Source of the DNA: Paulinella micropora
Lineage: Eukaryota > Cercozoa > Imbricatea > Euglyphida
Assembly (NCBI GenBank): GCA_009731375.1
Contig: BJOX01000363.1
Span: 152,212 to 172,765 of the forward strand
Reading direction: 5' to 3'
Length of the DNA: 20,554 nt
The notes beneath the pieces were generated by a model, which was not told the DNA's origin, did no database searches, and saw nothing but the letters and a program-made list of their open reading frames with translations. Position numbers and translations under genes: made by a program. The number at the start of each line of letters is the position of its first letter. Position 1 is the first letter of the stretch. Positions 15,939 through 20,554 of this stretch are shown piece by piece.

Positions 15939-17624
15939 GACCACATCAATTATCTAGGGTACAGAGTCAAGGATGGGGTAATAGTGTTGAAGCCAGAGAA
16001 GCGGGACGCTATCCGTTCCCTTCCACGCCCAAACACACGCACAGCGCTGCACTCCTTCCTCTGTATGGCACAGGTGTACTCGGAATTTATCCCGAACTTC
16101 CATGACTTTGTCAAACCGTTACGGTACTTCTGCCTTCACGGCGACCCGGATGGCGAGTGGCCGCCAAAGGCGGCGGAGGTATATACAAAGCTAAAGGAGG
16201 CGTTGACACGAGACCCCCTCACAGAGGGCGGATCGGTCTTGGTTCTCCCCGACTTTGAGAAGCGTTTTGTTGTAGCAACCGACGCGTCGAAATACGCGGT
16301 CGGGGCCGTCTTACAACAATACGACTCTGACCACAAACAGTTGAGACCGATCATGTTCGTCAGCAAGAAGTTGACGCCCGAACAAGTCAACTACTGCACC
16401 AGACAACGCGAAGCGTTGGCGATAGTTTGGGCGTTCAGTCGGCTGAGGGAGTACTTGTGGGGTGCTCCGAACATATTGGTTCAAACAGATCATGCCAACC
16501 TTAGATGGCTCATGGACCGAGAACATACGGGACGACTGGCCCGATGGCAGTCGGAGCTGGCCTTGTATGATTTCACCATCGAGTACATTAAAGGTAAAGA
16601 AAATACGGTCCCAGATAGCCTATCACGGATGCCTCGGGTGAAAGGCTCCGTAGGCGACGGATTAGACCGCTTTGCATTAGAAACTCCCACGGCCTGCCTA
16701 GTCGGATGGACAGCCGATGATGACTGGACGGCCACGGAGCATACAGCAGATTTCAAAGACACGTTGCCGGCGGGGATGGCATACATGGCCACCAACGCGC
16801 AAAGCTGGACACCAGGATATAGGCCCGATTCTCAAGCTGAGCTGTTGGACCAGCTGCAATACATACGTCGCGTGTGCTGCGCGCAACACGAAGCTGAGGA
16901 CTGGCAAGACCTGCTGGAGGAGATCGACACCCAGTCGGACATCCTCAGCGAGGGAGATATAAAGCCGGGTCAGACCCATGAACATGAACACTCCTTTAAC
17001 GCATTTTTGGCGGATAGGACGCAGTCGTTCTGGGTACTCCAGCATGTTCACCCTGAAAGGTCGGCGATTATCGCGGCTGCCGAGCAAACACACCGAACAG
17101 AGGGGCCTATAAGCCTAGTCACCAGTGCTCTCCAGCTGGATGACATGGATATGACGGTGGCGAGCCCCGAGGTGTTTGGTCAGTTGGCGAAGAGCTCTAA
17201 GGAATGGGGCCCCTTCATTGCTCACGCTATTGACCCGATAGCAAATCCTGAGACGAGAGAAATAAGAGCCCATAAGAAAACGATGACCTGGCATGATAAC
17301 CTCCTGTGGTATAAGGGGGCAGGCGGTAAGTGGGAAAAGACGCCTTCAAAGTGGACACTGTGGGTACCAACCCAGTTACGCAAGGCGATCCTTTTAGCCA
17401 CTCACCGCTCTGCTCTCAACTCACACACGGGAAGGGATAAAATGTCATGGTTTATTTCACGCAGGTTTTGGTGGCATGGCATGCAGAAATCCATTGCCGA
17501 CACAGTCGACACATGCGAACACTGCAAGCAAACCAAGACACCACACAATAACGCTCAGAGAGCCTTTATGGCGAATACAAGCTTGTCGAAAACCTATTCG
17601 AAACTTTGCATGTTGATTACGTAG
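15939..17624 (+). pseudogene. pol: Ty3/Gypsy pol: RT thumb, RNase H, linker and integrase zinc domain
   Basis: Open from after the TAG at 15936. It begins with the RT connection (DHINYLGY, then FLCMAQVYSEFIPNFHDFVK). RNase H is complete, with VVATDAS (D100 of the frame starting at 15984), REALAIVW (E143), QTDHANLRWL (D169) and NTVPDSLSRMP (D211). A long linker of about 260 residues follows, rich in acidic residues and larger than usual for the family. Then comes the integrase HHCC zinc domain (THRSALNSH...CEHCK). The frame ends artificially at 17624 because one base is missing around 17565-17567; integrase continues in the next frame. The whole pol is one decayed reading unit on the + strand. 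Confidence 0.9.
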
Positions 17625-18880
17625 GACCGCTACTGCGAGCGGAGACCCACGATTATCGGTACATCCTGACAGCCATAGACCGCTTCTCGAATTATGTGTT
17701 CGCGGTACCGGTTGTGGAAAAGGATGCGCAATCGACATGCGAGGCCCTGGTCGACCATGTCTTCCGATATACCGGAGTGCCGAAAAATGTGTACAGCGAT
17801 CGGGGATCGGAGTTTACAAACGAACTCTCCGCTCGGCTGTCCACAGTGTGGGGCTTTAAGTGGAAATACGTAACTGCATATTCACCAGAGAGCAACGGCA
17901 AAATCGAGAGGGTCCATAGACCGCTCAAGGCCGCGCTTCAGCAGTATTGTCACGATAATCAGCACATATGGCATAAGGCCTTACAGTCTTTTGTGTTCTC
18001 CATGAACAACACCGCATCGAGGGCATTGGGCGGAAAAGCCACGGGCGCTTCCCCCAATCTCCTGGTATACGGGCAGCACTTAAGGATTCCGGAGGAGCTG
18101 GTGTTACCAAACCTCCCGGAAGGGGGCTTTTTGGAGCATGATGAGCTGATGGCCTGTCGTCTACGAGTCATGGCGGAAGCTAGACACTACGTCATGAAGG
18201 CGCGGGAGGCCGAAGAGGCTCACAAACAAAACCAGCAGACGCCGAACAAAGTCAAGTATGAGTCGGGGGAACACCATAAAGGGGACTTAGTCTTCCTGTA
18301 CGTACCCCAGGTACCCAACTTGGTTAGCGTCAAACTCTTCCCGATGTGGCAGGGCCCTTACACTGTTGTAGAACAAGTAGGTGCTTTGACATACCGAATA
18401 CAGGGAAAGGGTAAGACGCTAGTAGTACATGTACGGCGGCTGATGCGTTTTAACCCCATGCTGGATCGTAACGAAACGATGACGGAAGCGGTACAGAAGC
18501 TGGAACACAGTTTACGTCCGCCGCCCAAGCGCCGAGACAAGACGGCCGAGGCGAAAGAAAACCCGACACAACCCTTACCGGCCGTAGCCAAGGGGAATGA
18601 TCCGAGCAATAACGAAGCCGAAGAAGTCGCGGCTGAACAAGCCGACGCCTCCGAGGGGGACGTTATCGCGCCCGGGCCGACCAACCACCTGCAGTCGGAA
18701 CAGGAGGAGAAGGTTGAACCGGTGCCGAGACACCCACCAGCTGGATCAAAGCTGAGGTCGGCCGACGACGTGAAAACCATGCACTGGCACTTCGGAAAGA
18801 TATACCTTCTTCGGCCACCAGAGGCACATGTTGGCGACGATTGCATCAACGATTTCTTCCTCATGAAAGTGAGAGAATGA
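17567..18880 (+). pseudogene. pol: Ty3/Gypsy integrase core with GPY/F module, ending at an in-frame TGA
   Basis: The catalytic triad is complete: HVDYVGPL (D4, counted from the TTG at 17606), YSDRGSEF (D65) and GKIERVHR (E101). The D65-E101 spacing is the classical D-35-E. Next come FSMNNTASRALGG...ASPNLLVYGQ and a GPY/F-type module (MWQGPYTVVEQVGALTYRI...VHVRRLMRF), which in related elements helps integrase multimerise. A Glu/Ala/Pro-rich tail follows. TGA at 18878-18880 stops it, but the same frame remains open and protein-like beyond, so the TGA (one change from CGA) is probably a decay mutation. The frame is open back to about 17567, where it takes over from the preceding frame. Confidence 0.9.
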
Positions 18881-19258
18881 GAGCCGCAGACTCGGGTCAA
18901 GCTTACAAGCAAGGCAATCAAAGCCGAGCCGCCCGTACTGCAGTTCTATCGAACACACCAGGACCTCGACGAGCCGGAATCGCGGATTCTTTATCCGGTA
19001 TACCGCGACTCCAACCAGGTCGAAACGTTCTGGAAAGGCATCACGGACAAGTCTGAAGGCTACACGCCGTGGCAAATACAGGCGTGGCCTAGGATGGTGC
19101 TGGATTACCCATTCGATCTACAGCACGGTCGAATTCCCCTACGGGTGTGGGATGAAATAGTAGCCGAGGGCATAGCGAACCATTTCATCGGGGCCCCACC
19201 GCCAGGCAAATATAAGAAAGCCAAACTAGGGCAGGCGAAGAGCCGCAAGCTAGCCTAG
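18881..19258 (+). pseudogene. C-terminal extension of the retrotransposon polyprotein
   Basis: In the same frame as integrase, directly after the TGA, 125 codons run open to TAG at 19256-19258. They read as an ordered protein: VLQFYRTHQDLDEPESRILY, a VETFWKGITDKSEGYTPWQI stretch, MVLDYPFDLQHGRIPLRVWD and a basic end (KYKKAKLGQAKSRKLA). It does not look like a typical chromodomain (no clear aromatic cage) nor like an envelope (no hydrophobic segment). It could be a C-terminal targeting domain of this element family, or a separate ORF. Confidence 0.55.
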
Positions 19259-19285
19259 CCTAGCATGCCGTGTGACACCTCACAA

Positions 19286-19301
19286 GCATAGTTAACTATG
19301 C
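19286..19301. repeat. Perfect 16-bp palindrome
   Basis: GCATAGTTAACTATGC, 28 bp after the last codon of the retrotransposon frame. It may be a protein-binding site or mark an LTR-proximal position. Confidence 0.6.
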
Positions 19302-19858
19302 GAGATCCAAAGACCAATACTGGGTAGCAGCAGTAAGAAACTAGCCATAGGAAAGGGACACGGCTTTGGACTCCATATCTGTTAAAATACTACCTAAGTC
19401 CATTCTTCTTAGAGATAGCAAAAGAGAGCCTAACATGACATGATACACGGGAAAAGACCCTGCCTTACCCTCCGTGAGGTGCGACGGCCCTGAAGGTATC
19501 TTGACGGGCTAGTAGTTGGTGTTCCACCAGGGGTCGGAATAGCTTCGGGCTAACCATGTTGACGCGCAGCAATGCCCGTTGATATGGTTGGCTTAGCACA
19601 TTATACCCACCTCCTCTCGAGTTGCACACCCGCCTCCCGCGGCAATGGCATGAGTGGTGTATGATAAGTTATTCCCCACAGAGTGTCTTAGATATTATGC
19701 TCGCTCTTGTTTGCTCTTTGTTTGGATGGAAGGGGCTCTAAGGCACCCGACGGCCCTACGTATACACATAAGCATATCTATACCACTAAGAAATATAACA
19801 TGTCCCTATATATATACCGCCGCAAATCGCGCAGTACGGCGAGGATGGAACACGCGGA

Positions 19859-19868
19859 NNNNNNNNNN
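19859..19868. other. Assembly gap (10 N)
   Basis: Ten N; the true length is unknown, so a missing piece between the decayed pol and the right-edge ORF is possible. Confidence 0.98.
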
Positions 19869-20069
19869 TGCGGACAGAAAAGATGACCGGGACATGGGTG
19901 CACCCGCGTTGTCACGCTGTTGACCAGCGTTTGGAAACGAGCAGAGAGTCGAACACCGACACGAGAACAACACACACATAGCACATTGCTCGTTGTGCTT
20001 GGGCTGACATACAGATATATATACATACGAACTCACGCACATATACGTGATATAGGCACCTGGCGGTGT

Positions 20070-20554
20070 ATGTTTGGCACCGAACATCTGGTGGAGCAGT
20101 ATTTGGGATTCCTCCTGGCATGCGTGGCTTCGGTCCTGGTGATACTGATAGTACACCTAGGATTACGGACGATCGCGGGAGAAGGGCAACGGCTCCCTCC
20201 ATCCGCGCGGGATAGTCCGGCCGGAGCTAGCCCGGTGGCGGACCGGCGTCGCGAAGCGAAGCAGCTGGACGAACCAGACCCATCTGAGGCAGCGAACTTC
20301 AGGTGCGGTCACATACATACCTCACCAGAGGGGACACCCCACACCACAATGACCACTCCGAGCAGTGGCGCAAACAACCTTGCAAGCAAGGGCGCACAGG
20401 GAAACGAAACCCTGCAGCGCAACCTTGGCGGTCCCAATACACCGCTCACACCCGCTCAACCTTCAGGTGGCACAACTCAGGCTAGTGTTGTGACCACACC
20501 GAGATCCCCACGGGGAAAAGCTGAAGTCGAGTCGGAGATGTTGACGACCCCTAT
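20070..20554 (+). CDS. ORF running off the right edge: hydrophobic N-terminal segment, Pro/Thr/Ser-rich body
   Basis: From the ATG at 20070 the frame stays open for 161 complete codons to the window end; I checked every codon. Residues about 13-31 (FLLACVASVLVILIVHLGL) form one transmembrane-length hydrophobic segment or a signal anchor. The rest is low-complexity: DSPAGASPVADRRRE, then GTPHTTMTTPSSGANN and many Pro, Thr, Ser and Gly. It lacks Cys apart from C18 and C87. A gag-like N-terminal part of a second retrotransposon copy would fit the position after an element end and the composition, but the membrane segment is unusual for gag. A host membrane protein is the alternative. The frame upstream of the ATG has no nearby stop, so the true start could lie earlier. 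Confidence 0.55.
   Translation, partial: MFGTEHLVEQYLGFLLACVASVLVILIVHLGLRTIAGEGQRLPPSARDSPAGASPVADRRREAKQLDEPDPSEAANFRCGHIHTSPEGTPHTTMTTPSSGANNLASKGAQGNETLQRNLGGPNTPLTPAQPSGGTTQASVVTTPRSPRGKAEVESEMLTTP

Larger units (their letters stand above)
19259..20069. other. Region after the retrotransposon, with palindrome and gap
   Basis: No convincing gene. It starts with three CTAGC units (19249-19264) and the perfect 16-bp palindrome GCATAGTTAACTATGC (19286-19301). An imperfect stem (GGCTAACCAT/ATGGTTGGC) occurs near 19548-19592. Part of this should be the 3' LTR of the element, but no LTR copy or polypurine tract can be pinned down here. Confidence 0.45.

Noticed and set aside
19340-19520. Short matches to large-subunit rRNA-like strings (GGGAAAAGACCCTG, ATCTGTTAAAA)
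   Set aside because: The matches are short, out of the rRNA order and lack the conserved flanking helices; probably chance.
1-20554. CRISPR arrays, bacterial operons and tRNA genes
   Set aside because: No regularly spaced short repeats with unique spacers, no ribosome-binding-site pattern and no cloverleaf were seen; the sequence is eukaryotic in character.

Overview
The window reads as a chromosomal piece from a eukaryote that has collected mobile DNA. The eukaryotic character comes from spliceosomal-type introns whose phases match, tetranucleotide satellites, a Ty3/Gypsy-type retrotransposon and two 10-N assembly gaps. I cannot name the species. A protist or alga is a reasonable guess because a Polinton-like virus is integrated here, but nothing in the sequence proves it.

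1-5440: an AT-rich, intron-free, tightly packed viral island, cut off by the left edge. It holds the 3' end of a probable virion surface protein gene (+ strand). Facing it are four genes on the - strand: an ORF with an ExoX-C-like FGKYKGK module, a 980-aa protein-primed family B DNA polymerase of the Polinton/Maverick/virophage kind, a small basic helical protein, and an ORF joining a CxC-H-H finger module to a HIRAN domain. Short palindromic TATA-like boxes sit just upstream of the ATGs. Two ORFs also carry such a box, followed by a second Met, in their middle, as if formerly separate genes had fused in frame.

5440-8200: the GC-richer host side starts with a long imperfect inverted repeat, then a roughly 800-bp ATGT/ATAC satellite that switches strand, a hairpin-rich block, a roughly 535-bp element with long terminal inverted repeats (MITE-like), and two local duplications. 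I see no convincing gene here.

8200-9840: a - strand gene of at least six exons encoding an unrecognised cysteine-containing protein. Two neighbouring introns are copies of one another.

10400-13823: a + strand intron-containing coding region (possibly one gene, possibly decayed) with a CDG-motif region, a SAP-like motif and a RanBP2-type zinc finger. It is interrupted by in-frame TAG and TAA codons and at least two frame changes. One intron carries G-tract minisatellite copies. A run of 36 C follows the gene.

14377-19258: a decayed Ty3/Gypsy pol (reverse transcriptase, RNase H, integrase with DD35E, GPY/F), broken by frameshifts and stop codons, with no recognisable gag, protease or LTRs. 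20070 to the right edge: an uninterrupted ORF with an N-terminal hydrophobic segment and a Pro/Thr/Ser-rich body, possibly the 5' part of another element.

The viral genes fit a small replication module (polymerase plus DNA-end and nucleic-acid-binding helpers). The other blocks appear to be independent insertions and host loci.
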